From Karstenula rhodostoma CBS 690.94 (Eukaryota > Ascomycota > Dothideomycetes > Pleosporales > Didymosphaeriaceae): a DNA stretch of 64,000 nt. Location of the stretch: the NCBI GenBank assembly GCA_010093485.1, contig MU001512.1:332842-396841 (forward strand), in the 5' to 3' direction. This document shows, piece by piece, positions 22,706-33,982 of the stretch; the first letter of the stretch is position 1; each line of letters starts with the position of its first letter. Position numbers and translations under genes: made by a program. The notes under the pieces are model-generated. The model made no database searches and had not been told where the DNA came from. It saw only the letters and a program-made list of their open reading frames with translations.

Positions 22706-23956
22706 ATGTCCAGCGACGAGGAGGCTCCACCGACGCCAAGCAGCGAGGACGAAGCTCCTACGACAGAACGCAGTGAGGGCGAACCCCCCACGACTTCAAT
22801 CAACGAGAAAGAAGTTACCAAGGAGCCCCGAACGGTTCCACGGTCTGATTGGCAATTTGCGTTCGGCCCGCAGAAATGGTATTGGATACGCACCGGTACT
22901 GCTTGGAGGGCCACGCTGCCACAAACATGTGTTTGGGACGAAGTAGGCATCCGGAACCCTGTTTGGATGGCATTCATGCACACCACGGGCTTCTTCGTCG
23001 GCGGCAAGGACGAGGAGGGACAACCTCAAGTGATCCACAACTGGAACGATGGTTACCGTGAGTTCTACATCGACACATGAAAGCTGCGCTAAGAACATCA
23101 AAGAACTCCGAGCTAACGAAGTTGACAACTGTAAGTGTGTACGGATTCAGTTTAGGCTCAGTGCTAAAGTAACACTCCAGTCGTGATATCCCGGGAAGCT
23201 TACAAACGCCTTCATGATTGGGTAGACCAAAAGCAGTTGAAAGACACGTCTGTGAGTATCGGGCCTAAAGGCAGTTACTTTGCTCGATGCGGCGAGTCGT
23301 GGATTTCCCATGGCTTACCAAAGGATCTGATGACCAAGCTGGATCGCAACAAAGAGAAATTCACCCCAATTCAAGTAGCCCTTGGACTACACGGCTCCTG
23401 GATCGTTCTTTGGTCTGACGGTGATTTATCCTACGATCTGCGCAGCTCGTACCATGGACTTGGCGAGAGCGATGCGCTTACCGGTGCAGTTGGTCAGGTA
23501 CTATTTGTGGCCTTGAATCCGTACGAGGAAAACGGATACTTTGTCGCCGGTAAAGACGGCTGTTCGTTCAACGCAAATCTGTCCTCGAAGAAGGACGGCT
23601 ACGAGATTCAGAAGATGATGGACGACTACATGCGAATGAAGGCAAAGCGCGACAATGCAACGTTCAACTACCCAGTCATGATGAACGGAGTGAGGCAAAA
23701 CGTACACATCACTCCGAATACGTATGAGAGACGGCGGGCTGATTCGCTTCTCGATACCTGGAAGCAGAGGCGGGGTTTGCTTCTGCAGAGGGACAACTTA
23801 GCTCTCATTGGAGCGGGGTCGACTGCTGCATACGTTCTTTCAAGATGCTCAGAAGCAAGTCCACTCAGAGCGACGGGCGCAGCGGCAGCAACCGGAGTGG
23901 GTATCACGGCCATCATGCTTTCTGGGATCTGTCAAGGACCTTTTTCATCCTGGTGA
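22706..23956 (+). CDS. Hypothetical protein with two similar WD/W-rich halves and hydrophobic C-terminus
   Basis: Not recognised. An acidic Ser/Glu/Pro leader (MSSDEEAPPTPSSEDEAPTT) is followed by a Trp-rich domain in exon 1 (WQFAFGPQKWYWIRTGTAW, FMHTTGFFVGGKDEEG). A similar one follows in exon 2 (YFARCGESWISHGLP, ALGLHGSWIVLWSDGDLSYDL, NGYFVAGKDG). The last 50 residues are Gly/Ala-rich and hydrophobic (GAGSTAAYVLSRC, then GAAAATGVGITAIMLSG), possibly membrane-inserting. A GTAAGT...CCAG intron (about 23131-23180) joins KNIKELRANEVDN to FVISREAYKRL. Upstream of it the frame must shift by one near 23080, where exon 1 reads into TGA; this is either an unrecognised short intron or a frameshift. 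I therefore give the gene span, not a settled model. Confidence 0.5.
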
Positions 23957-24099
23957 GGACTTTCCATTCAGTTTTGCTGTGGATGCTTTATGTTAGATAA
24001 TGAATACATAATAATCTCTAGCGTATAGTTTCGAGGTTTAGGAAGAGCCGCACGATATGTATTGCTGTTTTGCTGATTATATACGTCAAACGAATCCCT

Positions 24100-24890
24100 C
24101 TAGGCCGGCTTTCCAGCCTTGATCAAGGCACTCAAGGTCGCGTTTGCCTTAGTGTAGGCCTGAAAATTCGAAGGATACTTCTCCACAAGCAGGTCACTCA
24201 CGATCCTCGCGAACACGACACCACCCCATGTGTTCAGATGGGTCCAGTCATCGGAAGCAAGGTTGTACTTGCTCGCGGCCGTCTTGCCAAGAGCGTTGAC
24301 GTAGTTCACGCTCGCAATGTTGAGGTCGATCCATTTGATGTTGTTCGAAGTAGCAACCTGGGTAGTGATGTTTCGCTGTGTGGCAAGGTTCTCGAGCACC
24401 TTGCCGTTTGATTGGAAGTTACGGCGGGTCAAAGGAGTTAGAAGGATGGGCTGGCCGCCCGCGCTGGTAACCTCCTGGGCGAACTTCAAGAGGTTCGCTT
24501 TGTATTGGTCGAGAGTGACACCGGAGGTCTCCTTCTGGTCGTTGTGGCCGAACTGTGGTCGTCAGTATGTTGTTGAAGCTAGGAATATAGTTCGTCTACC
24601 TGAATCGTAGTGTAGACATCATATTTGGACTTGTACGTTCCGATGTCTTTAATGACCTTGCCCCAGTCGCCGCCCGCACGGAATGATGCAGTCGTAGCTC
24701 CGCCATGTCCGTAGTTGTGGCCGGTAGAGCCTGAAGCGACGGTCGTGCTCAGGAAACCATCCCCCCAGCCACCCGCAGGTGCCGTTGTGGAGTCTCCTGC
24801 AAGAAGCCAATAGATAGGCTTGGCTGCACGCTCAATCAGAGGCGACGCTACTGCAGCTGAAAAGAGCAAAGATGAAGCAAGGAGGCGCAT
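24100..24890 (-). CDS. Rhamnogalacturonan acetylesterase-like SGNH hydrolase (CE12), secreted
   Basis: Extracellular esterase removing acetyl groups from pectic rhamnogalacturonan. Two exons, 24890-24600 and 24552-24100, with a 47 bp intron; 247 residues, the usual length. A signal peptide of about 16-20 residues (MRLLASSLLFSAAVAS) precedes the SGNH blocks. Ser34 is in AGDSTTAPAGGWGDG, the glycine block is in NYGHGGATTASFRAGGDW, Asn101 is in FGHNDQ, and the Asp199-His202 pair is in DDWTHLN. All four catalytic elements are present, so activity is expected. The exon junction falls just before FGHND. A TATA box lies 72 bp upstream. With the AA9 enzyme it points to plant cell-wall breakdown. Confidence 0.93.
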
Positions 24891-24961
24891 GTTAGATTTT
24901 AGGCTGTACGGAATAACCTGGCTCGTCGGGTAAAAATGTGATCGATGATAGCATCCATTGT

Positions 24962-24968
24962 CTTTATA
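24962..24968 (-). promoter_or_regulatory. TATA box of the rhamnogalacturonan acetylesterase gene
   Basis: TATAAAG on the minus strand, 72 bp before the start codon at 24890. Confidence 0.55.
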
Positions 24969-26217
24969 TGCTTCTAAAGACGTAAATTTGGCGTCGTATT
25001 GTGTGATGTTCTTTTCGACCGAATCAATGCACCTCGGAGTCTACCATACCGCTAGATAAATAAGCGCTTTGCGGTATAAGGAACTTCCGTGAATAGGAGC
25101 CATGTCTATTCTGACCACGTGGACAACATTATTGCGCACTCATATTAACTGACCTCGGATAAAGTGCGTGGCGTGTCCACTAGTTTGCGGGATAGATCGA
25201 TCGACATGTTTCTCGCTCCAAATTATCCCGACGGGTCGCTTATGTACCCAGTGGCTAAACTACAAACGGGAGGTCCAGCTATCGGGCACCTGGCAGCACT
25301 CCCAATGCGATGTAAGAATGGGGAAATGCGCGCGTTATGTGTAAGGATCCTGCACTGATCGTCCAGGCCATGCACGGTGCAACGGTATAAACCTGTGCGG
25401 AGCAACACATCTTTTTACACTAAAACCCCAACAGTAGCCAGGGTTCGGCGGAATCTCTGCCGGGGTGGTCGGGACGGCAATCTAACCACGAAGACTAATG
25501 TCTTTTCGGACTGATCGAGGCTCAAAAATAGACGTATTCGGTGCATTTCTTACAGAATGTCGTGGACCAGACTTGCCAGGTTTCAGTGGCTTCTCCCAAC
25601 TCGAGCCCTACTCTCAAGTCCCGGAATGAGCATACAATACAAGCTCTTTCGCTGGCTGCATATATTTCCAAAAACAGTAGAGTTTCATCTCTGCAATCGC
25701 AATGATGGTGACTTTGATGTCCGTGAGCGTCGCAGACGTAAATGACGAGAGAGAAATATCTTCGCAGTGTAAGGCCGGTCAGCATGTGTGATTTCCATTG
25801 GTTTTGTTTGCTCACACAAGCAGCGGCTCAGGATTTATGAAACATATGCCGCGTTGGAGAATGGTGACTTGGTCTGAGATACATCGAAGGTCAAAGCTAT
25901 GCAGTTGCCGTCACTCCTACGATGTAAAGGAAGGTACGCTTGTCTTACAAAAGCCGAACAACAACAACTACTCATGGGCAAGGCGCATTGCTTCAATAAT
26001 TGTTCTGAAGGTCCGATTGTCTCTGGGTCCTGGCTTTTGGTTAAATCTGAGGTCTCGCGTGGCGGCTCTTTCCGTGCACCGAGTGCTCTTGCTGTTTGTG
26101 AGCGTGAGTCAAGCCCACCGACACTCTGACCCAAACCCTCACGTCTCCCTCACATAAAGCCTTTCCTGCTCCGAAATCGTGCCTTAAATCGGCAGCCGCT
26201 CATCGCAAAAGCACATC
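24969..26217. other. Intergenic, nothing recognised
   Basis: About 1.2 kb with short overlapping ORFs on both strands but no family match, repeat or tRNA that I can support. Confidence 0.4.
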
Positions 26218-27122
26218 ATGCCGTGTACACGAGCAGCCAACAAGCGCGCACGGAAGGCGAGAAGTGATGAGAAAGGTATTTTGAGTGGCCGCGTGTCTCC
26301 GAAGTAATGCACGAGAAGCTGACAAGGGATCAGTCAATGGCGATGTCGCAGACGTTATGAAGCATGGCAAGGCCTCAGAAGTCACGGACAGCAACCAGGC
26401 GGGTACGTACCTCCCTCCAATTCCAATTACGCTCTTTTAGATGCGGTGAAGCTCATTCAATTCCAGACAATACTGAAGTCGGTGCGGCACCTGAGGCCAG
26501 TAATCCGGGTTCTCATCCCATGGCGGCAAACCCAACCGCGAGCAGAAAGACTGGAACCGCAAGGATTGCGAGCAAGCGCAAGCACTCCACATCTGCCTCG
26601 CCAGCCCCGGAGCCGAGTCAACTGCCAGCGTCTCCCACTGTGCCAGCCAAACAGACGCAAGCTATCAAGAAGCGCAAGATGCAGAAGCAGCCGACCAACC
26701 AGGGCCAGGAGACAGAGGTGAAAGATCCCGATACGAAAGAAAGTGCGAAGGATGAAGAGGACAAGCCCATCCTCACCCAGTCCGCCAAAGTGCGCAAGTG
26801 GAAGAAGGACTGGAAGGAATGGATCAGCGCGCCGGAGAACCAGTCGACCGATCAGTTCCAGCGTACCTACAACGAGGACCTGGTCAATGTCAAAGAAAGC
26901 GCCAAGGTGTACGGTGTCAAGGGCGAGGAACTTGCTTGTTTGCCGCATTGTCCTGTCCAGAACCCGCATGGAAAGGGCTTCACCCCCATGAAGTTCTTCC
27001 TCAAGGCCGATGTGGTTCGCCTCGCGTTTCGAAAAGAGGCGGTTCTGGAAGGCGAGTCCCAGGACGACGAGGACGAGTTGCTTGCGCGGGGCGAGAAATT
27101 GTACGAGCAGAAGCACGGGTGA
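26218..27122 (+). CDS. Basic nuclear-type protein with an XPA-C-like segment
   Basis: Three exons, 26218-26275, 26334-26402 and 26467-27122, with introns of 58 and 64 bp; 260 residues. The first 150 residues are disordered, Lys/Ala/Pro-rich with nuclear-localisation-like clusters (NKRARKARS, KKRKMQK). The last 110 are ordered. WKKDWKEWISAPENQSTDQF leads into AKVYGVKGEELACLPHCPVQ, then NPHGKGFTPMKFFLKADV, a spacing like the C-terminal DNA-binding part of XPA. There the family reads an EL..LP turn, an NP(H/K) motif, and then a Met-Lys strand and helix. The zinc finger of true XPA is absent. The similarity is by eye and could be superficial. The join to exon 3 at 26467 keeps frame; the ATG at 26364 belongs to an alternative unspliced frame. 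Confidence 0.65.
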
Positions 27123-27759
27123 GTCATTCTTATCCCAGGCTGCGACCGCAGAGGTCGAATAAAACTCTTTGCTGAGACCGATAGCCCTGTCGACAAGCTG
27201 TACGAGCTAAAAATGGAAGGCTTGACTCCCGCAACGGACCGCTACTAGCGACCATGATGATGGCAAGGACACACTATATTTTCGAAGGCATCGCGATGAA
27301 AGAACTGAGGCAAGAAGATGTCTCTAATAATGCCCTTCCTTCGTAAGATATCTGGGATGAGCGCTACGTCGGCCTACAGGTAGCGAATCCACAGGGAACG
27401 TTAGCACGATCAACACCCGTTCGCGCCGATGAAATCAGCATTAGCAGGCGCAGAATATTTACCAGATAGTTCACGTTTAATACATGATATGAGGATATCC
27501 TGAGCGTTTTGGTTCGGCGTGTGAATTGAGCTTGACAGTGCATAAGTGTTTGGGGAGATATGAGAATAGAAAGAAAACTTTACGAAACGTATTACTCCTA
27601 ATCACAAGGCGCGCAAGCCCGATAATCCATATCAGAGTCGAGCAAGTTGGCGACGCGATTTGCTGTTTGGGATTCATGACACAATTTGCATTTTTAACAG
27701 AAGACCTTTGAAGTCAAAGCGAGTGAGCTCGTATATGTCAACCTTGCCATAGCCCAAGT
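27123..27759. other. Intergenic, nothing recognised
   Basis: Spacer before retroposon copy C; no gene signals were seen. Confidence 0.4.
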
Positions 27760-27903
27760 ACAGACATGAAAACCTAACCTTGTTGATCCACTCACAACGC
27801 TTCCTTTTGTATTACTTTTGGACGGCAGTCCATGTTTGTCTATCACTTTACGGGACACTACTTTGTAGTTCGAGTCAACAATCAGAAAACCACAGACATG
27901 AAA
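27760..27903 (+). mobile_element. Short retroposon-like element, copy C, 5'-truncated, 12-bp target duplication
   Basis: The 120 bp body at 27772-27891 lies between direct repeats ACAGACATGAAA (27760-27771 and 27892-27903). It corresponds to only the 3' part of copies A and B and ends GTCAACAATCAGAAAACC. The T-arm-like GTTCGAGTC is at 27868-27876. It keeps C where A and B have T in many CpA positions, so it is the least mutated copy and the best guide to the original sequence. Confidence 0.8.
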
Positions 27904-29425
27904 CACCATAGCTCCCATTGTTGCCGAGGTCTTCCCATCACTAATACACTACCGCGATTGGGGCTGACATGCAGCTTTCCTTCAATTCTTCGGTGCTCAG
28001 CCAGACATATTGCCTGATGGAAGTTCAGCTCACATGAATAACATACCTAGGTAGCTACAGTAGCTAACTTACCAGCCTCATTGTCATCTCGTGGCTAAGA
28101 TCTTAGAAAAATATACTTTGTTGAGAACGCCGTAAAACAAACTTTACTTGTTCTGACACATGCGTAAGGTAGACTTGGAGTCTCACGGCGTATTTCCTTA
28201 CCGTAAGAAATCGTTTGCTGGGTGATATTAATAGAAAACCTCATCATACGTTCTTAAGCTTGATTGTATACCATATATATTCAAGTACCGTGGTTTGATT
28301 CATTGTGTTTGTGGATACCAGCTTAATTAAAGGAGATAAACGATTGCTCTTGATGTATATCGTGAGAGCGTAGTGGTCTTTACAAGTATTGATTATAACA
28401 TGTCGCAATAAAGTTGCTGGCTGGATAGTATAGGATGGATTATTTGCTAAGGCGCTTGATCGATCGTACGGGTTCTGTCCTCTGTTAGCTATCCCGTCGA
28501 TGTATAAAGATACCGATTGCCTAGGCGGAAAGAAAGGTGCTCAACCTATAACGAGATAGGACGCATCATTATCCACCATGTTTTCTTAAAGGGTATTTGT
28601 AGTAGGACGATTGAAAGCCGATGGTTTATGAATAGCCGGTATGCGCGATATAATATCTGCACTGTTAAAGATAGGATGAATATTTGGAGGAGCCTCTTAA
28701 TTGTGCTGATGTAAAGGTCAACCGTTAATAGGAATATTTATCTCTGGGAGTTCTCTAAGCATTATATGGTGTGTAGTGTAAAAGCCGGCGGAATGCTTGG
28801 AATTGCCTACTTACTATGGTAGATGGCGGGCGTCTCGGTTCGTATGTCCCGTAATACCGCCGACTTCCTTAGTAATAAGCACTGCCCGGATTTAATATTA
28901 TCTAATACCATTCGTGCTATCCTGAGCAATACCGTCGTGCAAGGTCCCTTATATATTAGCCTCAAATACCATATAGATCATTTATACATTAAAATAACGC
29001 TTAAACGACCTTGATAGGTGCCAAGCTATATTCTAGGCAACATTGGTATTTCTGAATCGCGTCGCCACCTTTAACAAGGAAAAAGGCTGTTATAGCTTCT
29101 CTGGCTAAGCTAGGTTGAGTATTAGAATGACCTGAATGACCAGGTACTTATTAACCCATGTCAGCGCTGCTGCCTGCCCAACAACTTAATCACGAGCATC
29201 CAGTCACTATTCACAACGCGCCGCTCCTCTACAGAGCTGGCTCCCCAGGTTACCTAGACCAGCAGCCTCCTGATTAACTTATACCACGTGATTGTCGCAG
29301 CGCCTACGGTAAAAGACCACTCAACATCACCCAAAGCGGTTAGCGGCGCCATTATAAAAGGTACCTGCCAAATTTTCTACACTGAGGCCAGCTGCCCTAA
29401 ACCTGACCCGCGGGCTCACACGACT
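27904..29425. other. AT-rich intergenic block, probably decayed repeat sequence
   Basis: About 1.5 kb of AT-rich DNA with frequent TA steps, typical of RIP-mutated repeats. Two ORFs (28517-28714 and 28823-29014) have no recognisable similarity. No terminal repeats were found that would define an element. Confidence 0.4.
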
Positions 29426-30718
29426 ATGGCCAAGCTTGAGGATCTCCCACCCGAACTGCTACTCGGGATTGGCCACCGCATTCAGAATAGATATGGCAAC
29501 TCTAACTTGGCCAGTCTCTCACTCGTTTCTCGGCAGGTCCGACCAATCGTATAAGAATGCCTTCTCCTGGAGCCGTCGTTCAAGCTTTCTAACATCCACT
29601 TGTTTATAGTAGAGTTGAGTCGTTAGTCTTGGGTTATCCTAAAGATTCGAGCTTTGGAGCTGTGGAGTACTGATAAGGGCCGTTAAATAGAGTACATCAG
29701 CCGGCTGGACTTTGGAAATATTCCTATCAGGAATCGTCTGTTAAGCCTTCTCACAGATGAAGCTAACTATTCGGCAGTACCTTGTCCCCTAGATATCTGG
29801 GCTAAGCTCAATTAGAACGGATGCGCAGAAACAGCTAAGCAGTTCTTAAAACACAACGTGCATGCGCAGGACTGGATATTGGCGTTGAAACATAACGTTG
29901 TACCAGCGCTTCTTGGCCTACTACTCGTCAGTCTACCGAACTTGAAAGCACTTAGATGCTCTGCCCTATGGATAATGGATTTTCCGCTCCTGACCAGCCT
30001 AATCAGTGCTAAGGTGACGTCGGTAGGTCCACTGCGGTGGAAACACTGGTGGCTTGCGGGCGCGATGGACACGTTGGTGTCAAAACTCAAGGTTTTTTAG
30101 GTTCCGATAAACCATTCGCACATACTCTTCACCGGACGGCCATCGGCTCTTTTCAACTTCTCTTCTTTCGAAAAATTGAAGAATCTCAGCATGTCCATGG
30201 AAGCGATCTATTATTGGGATAGTCGTCCACGTCTGCCGTACCCTTGGCCGATGCCGCTGCTTCCTCCGAATATCCAGACACTGCAAATCAGCGAAGGCAC
30301 CGAATCGACTGCGTCATTTATCGAGGACCTTTGTAAGGTGAAGAAGGAAGGGACATCGTTTCAGTCCCTCTGCCTTATCGATGTCTTCTTCTCTTTGCCG
30401 TACGACTTCACTGTGATCGCGCCTGCATGCTTGAGAACTGTGTGCTCAGATGCGGTTGTGTCACTTTCGCTATACTTTCCGGGTTTTCCCATAACGACTC
30501 CTGAAGTGGACCGCAATTTGTGGTCTCTCAAGGAGGAAAGGGTGATGGTACAAATCGGATGGGAGAAGTTCAGTAAAGAGAATCCTGTCGCGAACGAAGT
30601 CACGCCATATGATTGGGCTCGTCTAATTGCTATGGAGAGCTATGGTTGCGAACCATCTGCGGAAAAAGATATCAACTTCGATGCCGAGGGCGATATCGAA
30701 ATGACAAGCATTGACTAA
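29426..30718 (+). pseudogene. F-box/leucine-rich-type gene, decayed
   Basis: Starts with a clear F-box (MAKLEDLPPELLLGIGHRI, then SLASLSLVSRQ in slightly altered form), the SCF ubiquitin-ligase adaptor motif. The frame then meets several stops, for example a TAA where the fungal family keeps Gln (29552-29554). Readable pieces follow: SLPNLKALRCSALWIMDFP and SPLLTSLISAK-like leucine-rich sequence. A 180-codon tail (30176-30718) is intact and ends in an acidic EGDIEMTSID. Stops of the CAA-to-TAA type fit RIP-like decay next to the AT-rich block upstream. No reading of one intact protein is possible without several corrections. Confidence 0.6.
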
Positions 30719-31209
30719 ATGTTAGACTAAACATGTCTTTGTCAAGGTAAGAAATTCCGGAATGGACAAAAATGATTACTAAGGTTTAATTAGCAAAAGG
30801 TTTTCCCAACGCAGTGAAGTCATTACACGCAGGCTTCCCTTCACCACTCCCATGTGTTTAGTTCGCATGCGATTTCACACCGTGCTCGCAAATGAAGCTT
30901 GTCGTGGATACTTCGACAACGCGACCGAATCGGATTCGATCCTTCAAAAAAATTCCCGTGGCTGAAGAGTTCTTGAGGTTACATTTGCCTAATCTCTCTT
31001 CTTAATACCGGAAGCATTTGTATCATAGTTGATTAAACTTTCCGATTGTTCAAATCATAGAACTTGCTCTTCTCTTTGATTCGATGCGGACTGTCCACTT
31101 GCAGATATTAAAATACATAGAAATATTCCCCGCCAGTTCAAGGCGCATTTGTCGATGATCTTTCTGCTAAGATCTACCTCTATGGGTATGACAGATGAGA
31201 AACCCGCTT
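30719..31209. other. AT-rich intergenic, nothing recognised
   Basis: Spacer of about 490 bp without support for a gene. Confidence 0.4.
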
Positions 31210-31533
31210 TTAAAACCTCTCCTCAGCAAGCAATTGATCGATGCCTTCCCAGTGGCTCTTTTTCATGTAGCCAGAGAGCCTGTAATTGCCTTGTCTATCT
31301 TTACCGATGATTGGGAATGCGTTCGGTAGAGTGAGTCCCGACTGGGTGTTCTGGATGTATCTCGGCTTTGCTACCTTGGCGTCGCAATCCTCAGCAATGG
31401 CAGCCGAAAAGTCAACTTCGAATAGGTTGGCCTTCATACAGTTGGAATAAGTGATAATGCTCATGTTCCTATCACCAAAGAATGGCGGCAGCTTTGCTCG
31501 GTTCTGGCGCCAAAGTGCGAAGAAAGTTTCCAC
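31210..31533 (-). pseudogene. C-terminal fragment of a BAHD-type acyltransferase
   Basis: 107-codon ORF matching only the last part of fungal BAHD/trichothecene-acetyltransferase-like transferases. NMSIITYSNCMKANLFEVDF corresponds to the family segment where DFGWG normally follows (DFSAA here). A C-terminal block then follows (PIIGKDRQGNYRLSGYMKK, EGIDQLL). The HxxxD active-site half is absent, and no continuing frame is visible upstream at 31534-31690. It is therefore a gene relic. The mutated DFGWG motif agrees with loss of function. Confidence 0.5.
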
Positions 31534-32374
31534 GGATTTACCAAGGCAGTAACGATCGTAGCTCGTGGCAATGCCCTAATCGCGATAATAAATCGAGCGT
31601 GTATAGTGAACCAATCAATGCGCCGCACCTAAGGTATCCTGTGCGTGTAGTGTTCACCTTCGATCAATGAACGTAGCGATTTTCGTGATCAGATCACGTG
31701 AGGGGTTCGACTCGATACGTAGCTTATCTTATCCACCTAGCTAGCCCAAAAGCGTCTCGCTTCCACGATGTCCAGAGCTCCAACAAAGTCCCATTGGCAT
31801 CGAACTGCCTGAATTTCATGACGTCTATAGTCTCGTTAGATAACTATAATGTCGAGAGTTGCAGAGCCATCAGGCGGAAGCCAAAGCGGCAACCAACACC
31901 AGAGGAGCGAGGTACTTTGTGCTGCTCTTCAGACACTTCTAGTCGTAATCTCACATCTCCAGAGTGCTTCCAGTGCTCTCGCCATCGGAACAATGCGAGA
32001 AAGCGAGTCTCCCATGTGGCATGTGCATCAAGAAAGGTAGGTTCATGGATGACTTTTGCAGAAAATCAATGGAAAATCTCTCACGGCGCCTCTTTGAGCT
32101 ATTTAAAGTTTTCTCGCGACCTCGATGGTCATTTAGTCCACAATCTGCCGCTCTTAGTGGTTGAGGTTTCGAGACGATACGTCGTCCCGGAGCACGACCG
32201 CACTAGACCAATTTTGTATTGATAGCCCCACACTGTGTTACTCCAACCACTTCCTCTCAGTAACCATCACACTTTCAGCTGTAGACTTCGAGAGAACCTC
32301 CTCTTCTTTTTTTTATCCCAATACGGAACCTACAGCCCTCGCGTCAACACTCGCAATTTCAACAAAGAGTTTGA
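31534..32374. other. Upstream region of the JmjC-like gene
   Basis: May contain 5' exons of the next gene. Around 31951-32040, two adjacent frames together spell a C-x2-C...C...C-x2-C pattern resembling a fungal zinc cluster, but they are one base out of frame and no intron resolves it. Confidence 0.3.
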
Positions 32375-33982
32375 ATGCACAGCCCACTGTACCAAGGCTT
32401 ACGCTCGCGTCGTATGGTCCGCCATCTCGTAAACTACATGTCGTCAAAATCCAGTCCTCCTAGCACTGTCATTTTTAACGCGCGTGAACAAGCCAGAAGG
32501 AGCGATCAGCGCCTCAAAGAGGCCATTTCACCTGCCGAGTATCAGCTGCCAGACATGGCTGAAAAGTTGAAAGCGAGAACGCCTAGACGAATAGGTACAC
32601 AAACAAAGAAAGAACCAACCATACAAAAGCTTCCAAGTGGAGAGTCTCCGGAATTCCAGGCCCACAATACCCTGGATGGAATTGAGACAATGCCTGCGAA
32701 CTGGCGGGAGGCTTTACGTCGCCACTACGCCGAAAAGCCGCAGAATCACCATCTCGATATGTACATTCAAGCAATCGCGCGATGTGAGAGGACCATTTCA
32801 CACCGCCAAGGTGACTCACCGTCTTTCCCAATTCACGAACCTTGCGTGGTCGCAGCAAACGGTTGGGTCAAGAGCAAGACCCCCGATAAGCTATCAGTAC
32901 GAAGCGCCATATTTGAGTCAATGTTATTTAGTAAGAGTAACGGGGGGCGACGGGCGCGCGTAGGGGTACAAGGCACCGTAGGGCGCGCGAAGGACTTGGA
33001 TGTCAACATGATGCAGAACTTCTGGTGTCCGGACCCCAGTACTGCCCCTGACAACATACGATACGCCATCGACGTTAAGGGTTTCGAGAACACTGTGGAG
33101 TGCCGCCTCCCTGAAGTAGTGACAAACGTTCTGCGTTACGATGAGACACACCTCATCCCAGCGGCCAACGTCACGCCGAAATACACTTGTGTGGATATGC
33201 ACTCAGGTAAGGCCGGCGATCTTAATCAGCTTCTTTGTGTCTAAGGCGTGATAGATGGCTCTCTCCATGTATGGACTGTGTGTGATGCACCGAAGTTATG
33301 GGTGTTCTGGCCACCTACCGATCGCAACCTCAAGCACTTTTGCGCTCGCCGCTCTTCAGCCAAGATACTGAGTCAGCTATGGGATAAGCTCGAAGGTGGA
33401 CAATATGCTCTCACCATGGGAGGCGAAGGCATGTATATCCCTCCTAGATGGCTGCATGCTACCTACTCCATCGAGTCGTCAGTGCCGACTGGCTTCACGT
33501 TCTCCTCAGCCGAATCACTCGAAGCGGCCACATGCACGATGCAACAAGATTTAGACAGACGAAACCCGGGCGGTCACCCTGACATCGAAGTAGTGACATG
33601 GCTTCAGAGTCTGAAGCTAGCGGTTGAGGTTGATTCAAGAGAGGGACATCAGGCATGTTTCGATTCCATCCAGAAGTTTTGTTACAAGAAGGAGATGACG
33701 GAGGAGGGTATAGAGGACCTGATCGGTTCAGGGGAACAAGACATGGTCAAGCTCATAGTAAAAGCTTTCGAGAGCTGGGGGGGTAAATGGTCGTTGACGC
33801 AGCAATGCCATAGTTGCCAACAAGAGATCCGGACCCATCTGCCATTTGAGAACGCAGCTTCTAGTAGAGCAAATCGAGCCCGACAGCGAATGGAACCGGC
33901 GCCTGCGAACATGGGAACAAGCGAAACGAATGGAGGCGCGGCTGAAGTGGATGGTGCCAGGAAACGGCGCCGTAAAGAGTGA
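32375..33982 (+). CDS. JmjC/cupin-like fungal protein
   Basis: Two exons, 32375-33206 and 33255-33982, with a 48 bp intron; 519 residues from this start. The core resembles a JmjC-type Fe(II)/2-oxoglutarate fold: CVDMHSDGSLHVWTVCD with His276-x-Asp278, then KLWVFWPPTDRNL, GEGMYIPPRWLHATYS with His345, and GFTFSSAESLE. H-x-D plus a distal His is the expected iron facial triad, and the exon junction falls inside that first motif. Upstream is a basic, disordered N-terminus; a C-terminal CxxC (CHSCQQEI) and a KRRRKE tail follow. Enzymatic activity is unproven, and fungi have many such proteins without known substrates. Further 5' exons are possible, so the start is uncertain. Confidence 0.75.

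Noticed and set aside
28517..29014. Two ORFs as possible transposase fragments
   Set aside because: No catalytic motif, no terminal repeats and AT-biased residues; only a general decayed-repeat label is justified.
31690..31760. GGTTCGACTC as a tRNA B-box
   Set aside because: No matching acceptor, D-arm or anticodon arm within 80 bases; a chance match. The same applies to GGATTCGATCC near 30928.
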